42,184 nucleotides of DNA from Clostridia bacterium (GTDB taxonomy: Bacteria > Bacillota > Clostridia > Christensenellales > Borkfalkiaceae), in the NCBI GenBank assembly GCA_017616695.1, contig JAFZXN010000040.1, positions 1 through 42,184 of the forward strand. The letters run 5' to 3'. Below the pieces are notes generated by a model. That model saw only the letters and a list, made by a program, of their open reading frames with translations. It made no database searches and was not told the origin of the DNA. Both the position numbers and the translations under genes were made by a program. This document shows positions 16,672 through 24,429 of this stretch, piece after piece; positions within the stretch are counted from its first letter, which is position 1; each line of letters begins with the position of its first letter.

Positions 16672-17151
16672 TCAAACGCCTTGGCAGGCGTACTTTAAAC
16701 GAGCGTCGTTTCTTATTCTGATCATCTCGGGAACACATTCGCCAAGCACTTTGAAATACTCCATTTTCGAGTATTCTTTTTTGAAAACTTCCTCGGTAAT
16801 GTTGAGATAGTTAAGATATTCTTCGATCTTTTTCAACAGTTTTATCTGCTTTCTGAAGTACGTTCTCGTCGAAAACGAAAACTTCTTTTCGGGCATTCTT
16901 CCGGCGAACTTAAAGCGCAATAAGTCCCTTTCTTCGTCGGAAAGTCTTGAAAAAAGCACGTCGAGCTTGTTTTTTAAGATGATAAGCTTTTCTCTGTCCT
17001 GATATAAAGAAATAAGCTTTGAACAAAAATCGTCGGTCGGAGAAAAAAAGTAAGCGGAATTATAACACCTCCTCAAATAATTTTCGCCCTCTTGTTTGAT
17101 AACGCCGTCGAGATACGGATATGCCGACAGCAATATCTTTGCGTATTCCAT
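16672..17151 (-). CDS. Small helical protein with sigma-region-4-like segment
   Basis: A 159-residue all-helical soluble protein. Residues ~70-115 (LSDEERDLLRFKFAGR followed by TRTYFRKQIKLLKKIEEYL) resemble the pattern of sigma-factor region 4 and ArpU-like phage regulators, where an EER-x-LL helix precedes a DNA-reading helix. The start ATG 17151 is preceded by AAGGAG. It is the only regulator-like gene near the virion module. It is read towards the plus-strand gene at 15862, so it cannot share a transcript with terL. A role in switching on the module is a hypothesis only. Confidence 0.65.
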   Translation of the reverse strand: MEYAKILLSAYPYLDGVIKQEGENYLRRCYNSAYFFSPTDDFCSKLISLYQDREKLIILKNKLDVLFSRLSDEERDLLRFKFAGRMPEKKFSFSTRTYFRKQIKLLKKIEEYLNYLNITEEVFKKEYSKMEYFKVLGECVPEMIRIRNDARLKYACQGV

Positions 17152-17316
17152 TATGATCAGCTCCTTGAATTTCTGCACTAATTATAAACGCTATTTGCCC
17201 GCAAATAAAGCGTTAAGTGACAATTTTGTTCAAAAATATAAAAATTTTCACGAATTTTTAACAATTTGTCGCTTAATTCGCCTTTTGTGTAGCAAAGTGC
17301 TATAATTGTAATTTAT

Positions 17317-17330
17317 CGAACGAATGTTCG
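17317..17330. promoter_or_regulatory. Candidate LexA (SOS) operator
   Basis: CGAACGAATGTTCG is a perfect palindromic match to the Gram-positive LexA box core CGAAC-N4-GTTCG. It overlaps a minus-strand promoter-like pair (TTGTCG 17334-17329, then N18, TACAAT) pointing to the sigma-region-4-like gene. Confidence 0.55.
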
Positions 17331-17478
17331 ACAATATAATATCACTTCGTATTGACAAATGCTGTCACCTATTAAAAATTTTTGATTATTTTTTTCGAAT
17401 CGGCGGTCAAGACCGAATACGCTTTACCGCCACGTTTATTCAAATTTTGATTTCCCGTCTTTTTTTCTGCCAAAAGCC

Positions 17479-17507
17479 TTGAAAATTGTTATAAATAATG
17501 TTATAAT
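17479..17507 (+). promoter_or_regulatory. Promoter of the 833-residue exported protein gene
   Basis: TTGAAA (17479-17484) and TATAAT (17502-17507) are separated by 17 bases. The start would be near 17514, about 70 bases before ATG 17583. Confidence 0.75.
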
Positions 17508-17582
17508 ATATAAATAAAGTCGCATTTATCGAATACGGCTCGTTTAAAAATTCATTTCATTATTATATAAAGATTTCCACTT

Positions 17583-20084
17583 ATGAAGCGTAAAGTATTG
17601 TTTATTCTCATTATATCGGCATTTTTCGCCGCAACGATAGGTTGCGGCTTTAAATGGGTACGCGCCAAACAAGCGGGAATAAAAACGGCGGAAACGGATA
17701 TCGTAGCGCCTTCGTCTTATCTAGAATACGTTAAGCTTTCTTCCCCCGTCGACGTTTGCGTTAAGGGCGATATCTTCGCCGTTGCCGAGCGCGAGCGCGT
17801 GGTCGTCTACCAAGGCGGAGCCTTTAAAAAGTTCGACCTTACGGGTTACAGCCTTTCAAAAATTTGTATTTATGCCGAAAAAGTGCTGTTTTTATCGACT
17901 TCACGGCTTTACGTTCTCGATATTGACGACGGCTCCGTCACGGAAACGGACGTCAACGTATCCAACTACTTCTGTCTGACGGGCAATACGCTCATAACCA
18001 ACCCGTCCAATTCCATTTACAGCTATCGCCTTTCGGTCGACGAAGAAAACAAAGTGGTCTTCACCATCCGGACGACGATGAACCTTCTTGAACACGACGC
18101 GGCAAAAGTTACCGTTTCGCCCGACGAAAGTATATATTATTACCACGAAGGCAAGCTTATCCCGTTTGATTTTTCATCGGGAGCCGGCGAGAAGATAACC
18201 GAGGGCTTAAGCGGCGTAAGGTATTCGGTGGCTGACGACGAAAACGTCTACTACACCTCGTCCGACGGCATTTTCAGGATAGAGATAAATAGCGGCTCCG
18301 TCGAAAAGATAATTTCCGCCGTGAGCGAAGAAAAGTTATATAACCTCGTCAATCCGCAAGGGATATGCCTCGTTGACGATACGCTCTACGTTTGCGACGG
18401 AACGATGAATTCCGTCTATAAAGTCGACTTAACAAATAAAGCGATAACGGATTTTGCCGTTTCCGACCGCGGCGACGCCCCCAACAGGATAGAATCCGCA
18501 ATAGATTTCTGCGCGGACGAGAACGTCGTATATACTCTCGAAACTGCGGGAATAAAGACTTACGACGTCAACACCTCGTCTTACGGTTACTACTCGCTCG
18601 AAGGTTTTTCGGGCGCCAAGCACGTCGCCGCCGCCGACGGTTATATCCTTTTGAGCGACTCTTCCAACCCGTATCTCGTGCGGGCTGAAAGCGGCAGGCT
18701 GTTGCCGGTAGCGTTAAACTCCAACGTAAGCGAATACCGCAACGTTTCGTGCCTTACCTCTTACGAAGACGATTTCTACTTCGTCGATAACGAGTCAATC
18801 AATTCCGAAATGTTCGCCTGCATATACGAGCTTTCGCTGACCGATCTTACGGTAAAGCCCGTCGGCAGGATACGCGGCACGGGCGTCACGATCTCCACGG
18901 ACATCTTCGGAAACGCCTGCGTCGCCACGCTCACCGACGGCGTTTATACTTACCACACTTTCAATGTCCGCAATTTCGACGCCACGATAAAGCAAAACGT
19001 TCTGAACGCGGCGGATAAACCTATCTCGACGTTTATAGATATCCAGTCCAACTTATTCGTTCTTATAAACGGCGGCGTCGTCACGGAGTATTCGCCAAGC
19101 GGCGACGGCTACGTTTTAAAGGACAGATTCATCCTCGATATCTCCGAAAACCTGCCGAACGGGCTTTCGATAAAGAGCGCGCTTTTGATCGGCGGCACCG
19201 ATAAAGTCTTCGCCCTTACCGATTGCTGTCTGCTGTCGGCGTCGGATCATAGCGCCATCGCGGCAGCTATAGAAACGCCTGCAAGACTTACCGTTCCCGA
19301 AAACTACGCGCCCGAAATTAACGAAAACCCCACGTTTATAACCGTTTTTGCAGGCGCGAAGCTGTTTATCGTCGACTTACCGGAGATCGGCGGCGACGAC
19401 GTTTATTTCGGCTACACCGCGTTTGCAACGGCGACCGAGCCGTCGTCTTACGTCGTTCTTGCGACCACCGACAGGTATTATCTCGCGGTAAACAAGACTA
19501 TGAGCGCCGTCATTCGCCGCGAAGACGTCGTTACGGAATACGTAAATTATACCGAACTCAATAAAAAGTCGTATCTCGTCGAAGATTACGGCGCGTATAT
19601 CTACCCCGTCATAGACGATTATTTCAAGTCCGACAGCTTGAAAAAAGACCTTTTGGTCACGGCTGAAAGATCGTTCGACTTTGACGGCATAAACTATACT
19701 TTCATAACGTTCGGAGATAAAAGCGCGTATATCCCCTCCACCTTGTTAAAGCCCGACCTTGCCTACGAAGGCGAGCCGTCGTCTTATTACACCGTAAAGA
19801 TCAAAAAAGGCGGAGCCGACGTGTACGCCGACAGCGCCTTTACCGAAAAGGTGGGATCTCTCGAAAGCGAAGCCAACGCCTACGCCATCGAAACGGACGG
19901 AGACGCGGTAAAAATTTATTACAACGACGGCGTTGCGTATATCCGCGCGTCGGATATAAAAAGCTCGTCTTACTACGCGGTAAGATATATTATAGTTATT
20001 TCCGTACTGCTTCTGGGATTGTGCGCCACTCTTATTTATATAATAAAAGTCAAGGCGTTTCCCGATAAAAAATCGGGCGAGTAA
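17583..20084 (+). CDS. Large exported beta-propeller/SH3-like membrane-anchored protein
   Basis: An 833-residue exported protein. The N-terminus has a signal-like stretch (VLFILIISAFFAATIGC, Cys21; the lipobox is imperfect). Residues ~45-620 carry many blade-like repeats (DGSVTETDVNVSNYF; ENVYYTSSDGIFRIEINSG; GICLVDDTLYVCDGTMNSVY; DNVSCLTSY...), consistent with one or two beta-propellers of NHL/PQQ type. Residues ~680-795 contain SH3-like strands with YIRASD-type endings, and a transmembrane helix follows at ~801-823 with a basic tail. It is monocistronic with its own promoter and terminator. It probably sits on the outer face of the membrane. Function unknown. Confidence 0.8.
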   Translation: MKRKVLFILIISAFFAATIGCGFKWVRAKQAGIKTAETDIVAPSSYLEYVKLSSPVDVCVKGDIFAVAERERVVVYQGGAFKKFDLTGYSLSKICIYAEKVLFLSTSRLYVLDIDDGSVTETDVNVSNYFCLTGNTLITNPSNSIYSYRLSVDEENKVVFTIRTTMNLLEHDAAKVTVSPDESIYYYHEGKLIPFDFSSGAGEKITEGLSGVRYSVADDENVYYTSSDGIFRIEINSGSVEKIISAVSEEKLYNLVNPQGICLVDDTLYVCDGTMNSVYKVDLTNKAITDFAVSDRGDAPNRIESAIDFCADENVVYTLETAGIKTYDVNTSSYGYYSLEGFSGAKHVAAADGYILLSDSSNPYLVRAESGRLLPVALNSNVSEYRNVSCLTSYEDDFYFVDNESINSEMFACIYELSLTDLTVKPVGRIRGTGVTISTDIFGNACVATLTDGVYTYHTFNVRNFDATIKQNVLNAADKPISTFIDIQSNLFVLINGGVVTEYSPSGDGYVLKDRFILDISENLPNGLSIKSALLIGGTDKVFALTDCCLLSASDHSAIAAAIETPARLTVPENYAPEINENPTFITVFAGAKLFIVDLPEIGGDDVYFGYTAFATATEPSSYVVLATTDRYYLAVNKTMSAVIRREDVVTEYVNYTELNKKSYLVEDYGAYIYPVIDDYFKSDSLKKDLLVTAERSFDFDGINYTFITFGDKSAYIPSTLLKPDLAYEGEPSSYYTVKIKKGGADVYADSAFTEKVGSLESEANAYAIETDGDAVKIYYNDGVAYIRASDIKSSSYYAVRYIIVISVLLLGLCATLIYIIKVKAFPDKKSGE

Positions 20085-20110
20085 TATTTGAATACGAATA
20101 TAGCGCATAC

Positions 20111-20155
20111 GAAAACGGGGCTGTCGCAAGCAAAAAGCTTGCGACAGCCCCATTT
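20111..20155. terminator. Strong bidirectional terminator
   Basis: A perfect 15-bp stem (GGGGCTGTCGCAAGC 20117-20131 with GCTTGCGACAGCCCC 20137-20151) with an A5 loop, flanked by A-rich and T-rich bases on both sides. It ends the plus-strand gene at 20084 and the minus-strand gene ending at 20183. Confidence 0.9.
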
Positions 20156-20182
20156 TCATTTACGGTCTATCCGTTGAATCAA

Positions 20183-20635
20183 TTACCGATTTTTACCGAA
20201 AAGCCTTTTTAACACGCTTTTTACGAAAAACCAGCCTCTGATAAAGAATATCCTGACGTATTTGACGGGTGCAAAGCAAGAAAACGCCACCGAAAAATCC
20301 TTGGGCTTTGCGAGAACGTCAACGTACTTTTTCCCGCGGTAAAAGCCGTGCAAAACGCCGATGACCTCGGCTTTTTTTATAGGCCTGTCGTTAAAATAGT
20401 TGTTGTCGCCCGCCGTAACTACGGTGTCGCCGCTCAATTTTATCACGCGGTGCAAAGCGTAATTATCCTTTAACGCGAACAGCACTATATCGTATTTTTC
20501 TATCGGGCGCGGCGGTTTTACCACGACGATCGAATCGGTATTTTTAACGAAAGGATACATACTCATACCCTTCGGCGTCATTGACACGACGCCCACGCTT
20601 TCAAGCGCGCTTTTTATCGAAACGCGATCGTCCAT
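20183..20635 (-). CDS. S24/S26-family (signal-peptidase-like) peptidase
   Basis: A 150-residue serine peptidase-like protein. The catalytic box GMSMYPFV contains Ser25, and the second box YALHRVI contains His62 where ordinary bacterial signal peptidases carry a lysine, so it follows the SipW/eukaryotic-archaeal pattern. A GDNN box (76-79) matches the family. There is no N-terminal membrane anchor; the C-terminus (YVRIFFIRGWFFVKSVLKRLF) is hydrophobic-basic and could bind the membrane. Its start lies one base after the stop of the PqqD-like gene. In this setting it may trim a modified peptide. Confidence 0.8.
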   Translation of the reverse strand: MDDRVSIKSALESVGVVSMTPKGMSMYPFVKNTDSIVVVKPPRPIEKYDIVLFALKDNYALHRVIKLSGDTVVTAGDNNYFNDRPIKKAEVIGVLHGFYRGKKYVDVLAKPKDFSVAFSCFAPVKYVRIFFIRGWFFVKSVLKRLFGKNR

Positions 20636-20636
20636 T

Positions 20637-20903
20637 TTAATACTCTATAACGTCCGCCGTTTTAAGCTTTTCAAGGAACTTTTCGCACGAACGTAACGCG
20701 GTTTCCCTGTCGACTTCGTACTCGGCGGTCAAAGCGTCGACAAGGCCGTCTAAATCCGCGCCCTTTTCGAGAGTAAGCCACAACACTTTAGCCGTTTCGT
20801 TGAGCGCAATAACGCCTTTGAACGTTTTTGCGGCCTCGCCTATCGGCACGACCACGCACGAATCGCCTATTTCTTTAAGAACGTAACCTTTTTTTATCTT
20901 CAT
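20637..20903 (-). CDS. PqqD-like peptide chaperone
   Basis: An 88-residue PqqD-family protein: an N-terminal beta part (KKGYVLKEIGDSCVVVPIGE) and then ALNETAKVLWLTLEKGADLDGLVDAL, the family's central N-x-T/S-a-x-x-LW pattern, followed by a winged-helix-like C-terminal helix. PqqD proteins present leader peptides to modifying enzymes of ribosomally made peptides. It sits between the HPr-kinase-like gene (42 bases upstream) and the peptidase gene. The AGAAGG ribosome site is 8 bases before ATG. No radical-SAM enzyme or precursor lies nearby. Confidence 0.85.
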   Translation of the reverse strand: MKIKKGYVLKEIGDSCVVVPIGEAAKTFKGVIALNETAKVLWLTLEKGADLDGLVDALTAEYEVDRETALRSCEKFLEKLKTADVIEY

Positions 20904-20945
20904 AGTTTATACCTTCTTTTGCAAAAGATCGTCGGGATATCCCCG

Positions 20946-21644
20946 TCAAAGTTCCAGCGCCTCGTTGATGATACGAGCCGACGCGTCGCTGTCGGTACAG
21001 TAGACGACGCGGACCTTAACGCTATTTACAAGTTTAGACAGCAGGTCGAACAGCTTGATCTTAAGGTCCGATCCCGACGGCATCATCGTCTGCGGAAAAA
21101 ACGACGAAATTATCTCGAACGGTTGCGGCGTGACAAGGCGGTCAACTTCGCCGCGCTTTAAAAAGCATACGGCTTTTAGCGGAACGCGGACGTTTTCGCC
21201 CAGCCTGTGTTTCCCCGACCACGGCGAACCGTAAACGTAAAACTCGCCGTCGATAAGCCTTATAAAAGGTTTGTCGTCGTTGATATAGCTTACGCGGTCG
21301 CCGAAAACGTTTTTCCAATGCGCGGCGTGCGTGGATTTGCCCGTTCCGCTCGGCGCGGCAAACAGCACCCCTTTACCGTCGAAAGCTATTGCCGACGAAT
21401 GGAATATGAACCCGTCGCAATTTTCGAGGATATATAAGCAAAGAGCTTTATGTATAAGCAATATTTCGGCGTTAAACGCGTCGACGCATTTGAATTCGTC
21501 TATCGCGGCGGCAACTTGTTCGGGTGAAAACTCAATGATATGAACGGGCTTATCGTCGCATTCGTAAGCCTTAAAAAACCTTGCCGCCCGTAACTCGTTG
21601 AATTTTATACCGAAAACCACGTCGAAAAAACGATATATATGCAT
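20946..21644 (-). CDS. HPr-kinase-like P-loop protein of a peptide-modification set
   Basis: A 232-residue protein with a P-loop AAPSGTGKSTHA (96-107; Lys103), an INDDKP motif (121-126) and a YGSPWSGK motif near 138. This arrangement is seen in HPr-kinase-like proteins next to PqqD homologues, including lasso-peptide kinases, rather than in true HPr kinase, which has a longer N-terminal domain and signature. It may phosphorylate a peptide or carrier. It leads the operon with the PqqD-like and peptidase genes. The only ATG sits at or next to the predicted transcription start, so the mRNA should be leaderless. Confidence 0.82.
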   Translation of the reverse strand: MHIYRFFDVVFGIKFNELRAARFFKAYECDDKPVHIIEFSPEQVAAAIDEFKCVDAFNAEILLIHKALCLYILENCDGFIFHSSAIAFDGKGVLFAAPSGTGKSTHAAHWKNVFGDRVSYINDDKPFIRLIDGEFYVYGSPWSGKHRLGENVRVPLKAVCFLKRGEVDRLVTPQPFEIISSFFPQTMMPSGSDLKIKLFDLLSKLVNSVKVRVVYCTDSDASARIINEALEL

Positions 21645-21650
21645 ATTTTT

Positions 21651-21679
21651 ATTATACCGCTTTAACGATAAGCTGTCAA
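21651..21679 (-). promoter_or_regulatory. SigA-type promoter giving a leaderless mRNA
   Basis: Minus-strand TTGACA (21679-21674) and TATAAT (21656-21651) are 17 bases apart. The predicted start at about 21644-21645 coincides with the ATG of the HPr-kinase-like gene (21644). Confidence 0.85.
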
Positions 21680-21759
21680 GTGAAAACGCCGTTTTTGCGC
21701 TTTCAACAGCCGTTTGGACAGTCGTTTCGACAGCCGAGCCTTAAAAAAGCGGCGCGCCG

Positions 21760-22443
21760 TCAGACGATATCCTGTAAATACGGCGAATAATCTTCTTTAT
21801 ACTTAAAGCCGTAATCGACGTCGAAAGAGTCGGCGTTCTCGCTTGCGGCTATCTTTGAAACGGACACCTCGTACGCGGTAAGCGTTTTAACGTCGTCCTC
21901 GGTGCGTTTCTGATACTCGCGGGACTGTATCCTGCCCGCCAAAGCTATTTTCTCGCCGACCGAAAGGTTTCTTACGAAGCGGGCGTTCCTGCCCCAGGCG
22001 ATGCACGGTATATAATCGGACTTGTTGTACGCCCTGTTGACGGCAATAAGCAGGTCGCATATCTCGCGGTTGAATGGAGTCGTGCGGTAAGTCGGCGTCT
22101 TACAGATATAGCCCGTCAAAACTATGTTGTTCGGATTCGGCGAAAAGTCTTCGGCGACTATTTCTCTGACGAAGACGGTCAGCATAAGCTTACTTTTGCC
22201 GTCGACGGGCTTGTTGCAACTTCTGAATTGTCCGATAGCCGAAAGCGTCGAACCGACCGTAAGTCCCTCTTTTTCGATGAGCCGCTCGGAAACGGTTATC
22301 GGCAAAACGTCTTCCTGACCGGAAAGCCTTTTGACGGAAACGTCCATTTCGTAAAAACCTTCGCCGTACACCTCGTGCGAGAACCTCTTTTCGGTCACGA
22401 CCGTTCCCCTTAAATACACTTTGTTGTTCTGTTTTTCGTTCAT
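21760..22443 (-). CDS. Single-stranded-DNA-binding-like protein with two OB folds
   Basis: A 227-residue protein with two OB-like halves. The first (residues ~8-100) has KVYLRGTVVTEKRFSHEVYG and the second (~108-205) has NNIVLTGYICKTPTYRTTPF, the usual opening of bacterial SSB, followed by ICDLLIAVNR and CIAWGRNARFVRNLSVGEKIALAGRI. The last segment has acidic-aromatic residues but ends DIV, not the DDDIPF tail of canonical SSB. Tandem OB proteins of this kind occur in Clostridia beside the main SSB; the exact job is unknown. An AAAGGAG site precedes ATG. The deacetylase gene lies 61 bases upstream. Confidence 0.82.
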   Translation of the reverse strand: MNEKQNNKVYLRGTVVTEKRFSHEVYGEGFYEMDVSVKRLSGQEDVLPITVSERLIEKEGLTVGSTLSAIGQFRSCNKPVDGKSKLMLTVFVREIVAEDFSPNPNNIVLTGYICKTPTYRTTPFNREICDLLIAVNRAYNKSDYIPCIAWGRNARFVRNLSVGEKIALAGRIQSREYQKRTEDDVKTLTAYEVSVSKIAASENADSFDVDYGFKYKEDYSPYLQDIV

Positions 22444-22504
22444 AGCTGTACTCCTTTGATTTTTGATGAGCCGAGGGAAAGTATCCCCTTCGGCAATACG
22501 TTTT

Positions 22505-23260
22505 TCACAGTTTACGTTGTCTGCCGGTCGAGTCGATAGTGTAATCGTTTTTATAAATAAGCTCCGAAATCGGCACGAAACTATAGCCCTTTTCTTTAAG
22601 GGCAGTAAAAATGAGCGGGAGCGCCTCGGCGGTATGAAGACCGTTGTTGTGGCATAAGATTATGCTTCCCGAACGGGTTTTTCCGATCACTCTTGCCGCT
22701 ATCTCTTCGGCGGAAAGGTCTTTCCAGTCAAGACTGTCTACGTCCCACTGAATGACTTCAAGCCCCATTTCCCGAGCGGAAAGTATCACGCCGTCGTCGT
22801 ATTCCCCGAAAGGACAGCGAAACAGCGTAACTTTTTTGCCGACAGTTTTTTCTATCGCGTTGACCGATAAGGTAAGCTCCTCTTTGACCGCATTTGAAGA
22901 CAGTTTTGCCATGTGCGGGTGAGTTGCGCTGTGCGTTTGCAGTTCGTGACCGTTTTCCACTATCTTTTTGCAGTATTCGGGATATTTTTCCACCCAGAAT
23001 TTAACGGCGAAAAACGTGCATTTTACGCCGAATCTATCAAGATTTGAAAGGATATCGTCGGTGTGGTCGACGCCCCAGGCGCAGTCAAAGCTTATCGAAA
23101 TTTTGTCGTCGCTCCTATCGACCGAATAGACGGGCAGTTCCCTTTTTAAGTAATTGGCGGCGGCTATCTTTCCCCCGCCGAAAACAGTATACAGCGCTGC
23201 CGAAACGACAAGAGTAAATATCGTTATCGCTAACGCCTTATTTAACGTATGCTTTACCAT
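22505..23260 (-). CDS. Polysaccharide deacetylase, PdaB/YlxY-type
   Basis: A 251-residue exported NodB-fold deacetylase. The membrane anchor (ALAITIFTLVVSAALYTVF) is near the start. Motifs: SFDCAWGVDHT (the metal Asp pair region of PdaB-like proteins, not the usual TFDD), HSATHPHM with two metal histidines, RCPFGEYDD, DVDSLDWKD and ILCHNN. PdaB-type enzymes act on spore cortex peptidoglycan, and spoIIID lies divergently next door. Start: ATG 23260; a longer form from TTG 23341 is possible but lies at the predicted transcription start and has little coding character. Confidence 0.82.
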   Translation of the reverse strand: MVKHTLNKALAITIFTLVVSAALYTVFGGGKIAAANYLKRELPVYSVDRSDDKISISFDCAWGVDHTDDILSNLDRFGVKCTFFAVKFWVEKYPEYCKKIVENGHELQTHSATHPHMAKLSSNAVKEELTLSVNAIEKTVGKKVTLFRCPFGEYDDGVILSAREMGLEVIQWDVDSLDWKDLSAEEIAARVIGKTRSGSIILCHNNGLHTAEALPLIFTALKEKGYSFVPISELIYKNDYTIDSTGRQRKL

Positions 23261-23368
23261 ATTAACAAAAAAACAGCGTCGTAAAACGGAAACTTTTGTA
23301 AGTTTTAAGGTTATTTTGTCGATTTTGAAATTTTTCCGCAACGACCTTTATACGATAATATATTTGAT

Positions 23369-23415
23369 GGGCAATAAAAAAATGCCGCTTTCGCGGCACT
23401 CGGGCAATAAAAAAA
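23369..23415 (-). terminator. Hairpin with T-tract flanked by direct repeats
   Basis: Read on the minus strand, TGCCGC-GAAA-GCGGCA (around 23383-23399) is followed by seven T. The 14-base stretch GGGCAATAAAAAAA occurs on both sides (23369-23382 and 23402-23415). It lies upstream of the deacetylase gene, so it may limit read-through or end an antisense transcript. A weak promoter-like pair, TTGCCC-N16-TATAAA, overlaps the first copy. Confidence 0.5.
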
Positions 23416-23514
23416 CGTAGCTTTCGGATAATTAATATAAAAATCAGCTTGTATTTTCAAGTCGGGGGTATGTTATGAAACGCCGATGAATATTATTTAA
23501 CGGACGAAAAGTTT

Positions 23515-23799
23515 ATGGACGACATTTCCATCGAGTACAGGATAATTGCCGAGGCACAGTTCATAATAGAAAACAAAGCCACCGTAAGACAAACGGCGGC
23601 AAAGTTTTCCATATCGAAATCGGCAGTGCATAAAGACGTGAGTTACAAGTTGAAATACTTGGACGAAAGACTGTATAAAGAATGTAAAAACGTTCTTCAA
23701 GCCAACCTTAAAGAGCGCCACCTTCGCGGCGGCAACGCCACAAAACGAAAATTCGAGATATTAAAAGAAATAGCCGCGGGAAAAATGACAGACCGTTAA
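23515..23799 (+). CDS. spoIIID: Sporulation regulator SpoIIID
   Basis: A 94-residue DNA-binding protein that in Bacillus controls mother-cell gene expression. The helix-turn-helix TVRQTAAKFSISKSAVHKDV (residues ~28-47) and the C-terminal ERHLRGGNATK match SpoIIID closely. It indicates a sporulation programme, at least ancestrally. The ribosome site is weak (GGA upstream). It is followed by its own terminator and stands divergent from the polysaccharide deacetylase. Confidence 0.95.
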   Translation: MDDISIEYRIIAEAQFIIENKATVRQTAAKFSISKSAVHKDVSYKLKYLDERLYKECKNVLQANLKERHLRGGNATKRKFEILKEIAAGKMTDR

Positions 23800-23807
23800 A
23801 TAAAAAC

Positions 23808-23837
23808 GTTGAGATATTTTCAATCTCAACACTTTTT
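23808..23837 (+). terminator. Terminator after spoIIID
   Basis: An 8-bp stem GTTGAGAT (23808-23815) with ATCTCAAC (23823-23830) is followed by a T-rich run, 9 bases after the spoIIID stop. Confidence 0.8.
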
Positions 23838-23873
23838 AAATACTTTTAAAAAAACGACGGCATTATTTAGCCC

Positions 23874-23917
23874 AAAATAAAATCACCGTGCATAACTTCG
23901 CACGGTGATTTTATTTT
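23874..23917. terminator. Bidirectional terminator between spoIIID and rplS
   Basis: A perfect 18-bp stem (23874-23891 with 23900-23917) has an AT-rich foot on both sides, so it can stop rplS (minus) and any read-through from spoIIID (plus). Confidence 0.88.
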
Positions 23918-23925
23918 GAATTTGA

Positions 23926-24270
23926 TTATAAGATCTCTTTGATCTTTGCAGCCTTGCCGGTGCGACCTCTTAAGTAATAGAGTTTAGCTCTTCTGACTCT
24001 ACCTCTCTTGACGATCTCGATCCTGTCGATCTTCGGGGAATGAACGGGGAACGTTCTTTCAACGCCGATACCGAAGGACAGACGACGAACGGTGAACGTT
24101 TCGCTGATGCCGCCGTGGCGTTTGGCGATAACGATACCCTCGAAAGCCTGCAATCTTTCCTTCGTGCCTTCAATGACCTTTACGAATACCTTAACGGTAT
24201 CACCTACATTGTAAGAAGGTACTTGGGCTTTCAGATTCTCTTTGTTGATCTGATCGATAATACTTTCCAT
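23926..24270 (-). CDS. rplS: 50S ribosomal protein L19
   Basis: A 114-residue L19, near the usual 115. The segment [20 protein letters not shown], then [35 protein letters not shown] and [14 protein letters not shown] are diagnostic. L19 lies at the 30S-50S interface. A strong GGAGGT ribosome site is 8 bases before ATG. It is monocistronic here, with a promoter (TTGCGT-N17-TAAAAT) and a leader of about 62 bases. In many Firmicutes the rplS gene follows trmD; that is not so here. Confidence 0.98.
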   Translation of the reverse strand: MESIIDQINKENLKAQVPSYNVGDTVKVFVKVIEGTKERLQAFEGIVIAKRHGGISETFTVRRLSFGIGVERTFPVHSPKIDRIEIVKRGRVRRAKLYYLRGRTGKAAKIKEIL

Positions 24271-24338
24271 ATTGACTTACCTCCGTATTTACTAAGTGTT
24301 CATTGTCTGAAACAAGAGGACCACCCGAGCCATTGTTT

Positions 24339-24367
24339 ATTTTACCATAACGAAATATTTAACGCAA
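24339..24367 (-). promoter_or_regulatory. Promoter and short leader of rplS
   Basis: Minus-strand TTGCGT (24367-24362) and an extended -10 TGG-TAAAAT (24344-24339) are 17 bases apart. The leader (about 24332-24271) has a small GTTTCA/TGAAC hairpin and may be an L19-type autoregulatory leader, which cannot be decided by eye. Confidence 0.65.
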
Positions 24368-24429
24368 GCGTTTTTAACGTGTTTTTGCTGTTTTTTATAT
24401 AAAAAAATCAAAAAAACGCATTATTTTTG

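Larger units (their letters stand above)
17152..17582. other. 431-base intergenic region with operator-like sites
   Basis: AT-rich region between two divergent genes. It holds a LexA-type box (17317-17330), a perfect 5-5-5 inverted repeat TGACA-N5-TGTCA (17353-17367), a plus-strand promoter at 17479-17507 and a weaker minus-strand promoter-like pair TTGTCG-N18-TACAAT overlapping the LexA-type box. No gene was found. Confidence 0.6.

Noticed and set aside
17583-20084. Lipoprotein call for the 833-residue protein
   Set aside because: The residue three before Cys21 is Thr, outside the usual lipobox, so lipid attachment is not claimed.
20946-21644. True HPr kinase/phosphorylase
   Set aside because: Too short, lacks the usual N-terminal domain and is linked to PqqD and a peptidase rather than lgt or sugar-control genes.
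22505-23341. Longer deacetylase from TTG at 23341
   Set aside because: The TTG coincides with the predicted transcription start and the added residues lack coding character; ATG 23260 starts at the membrane anchor.
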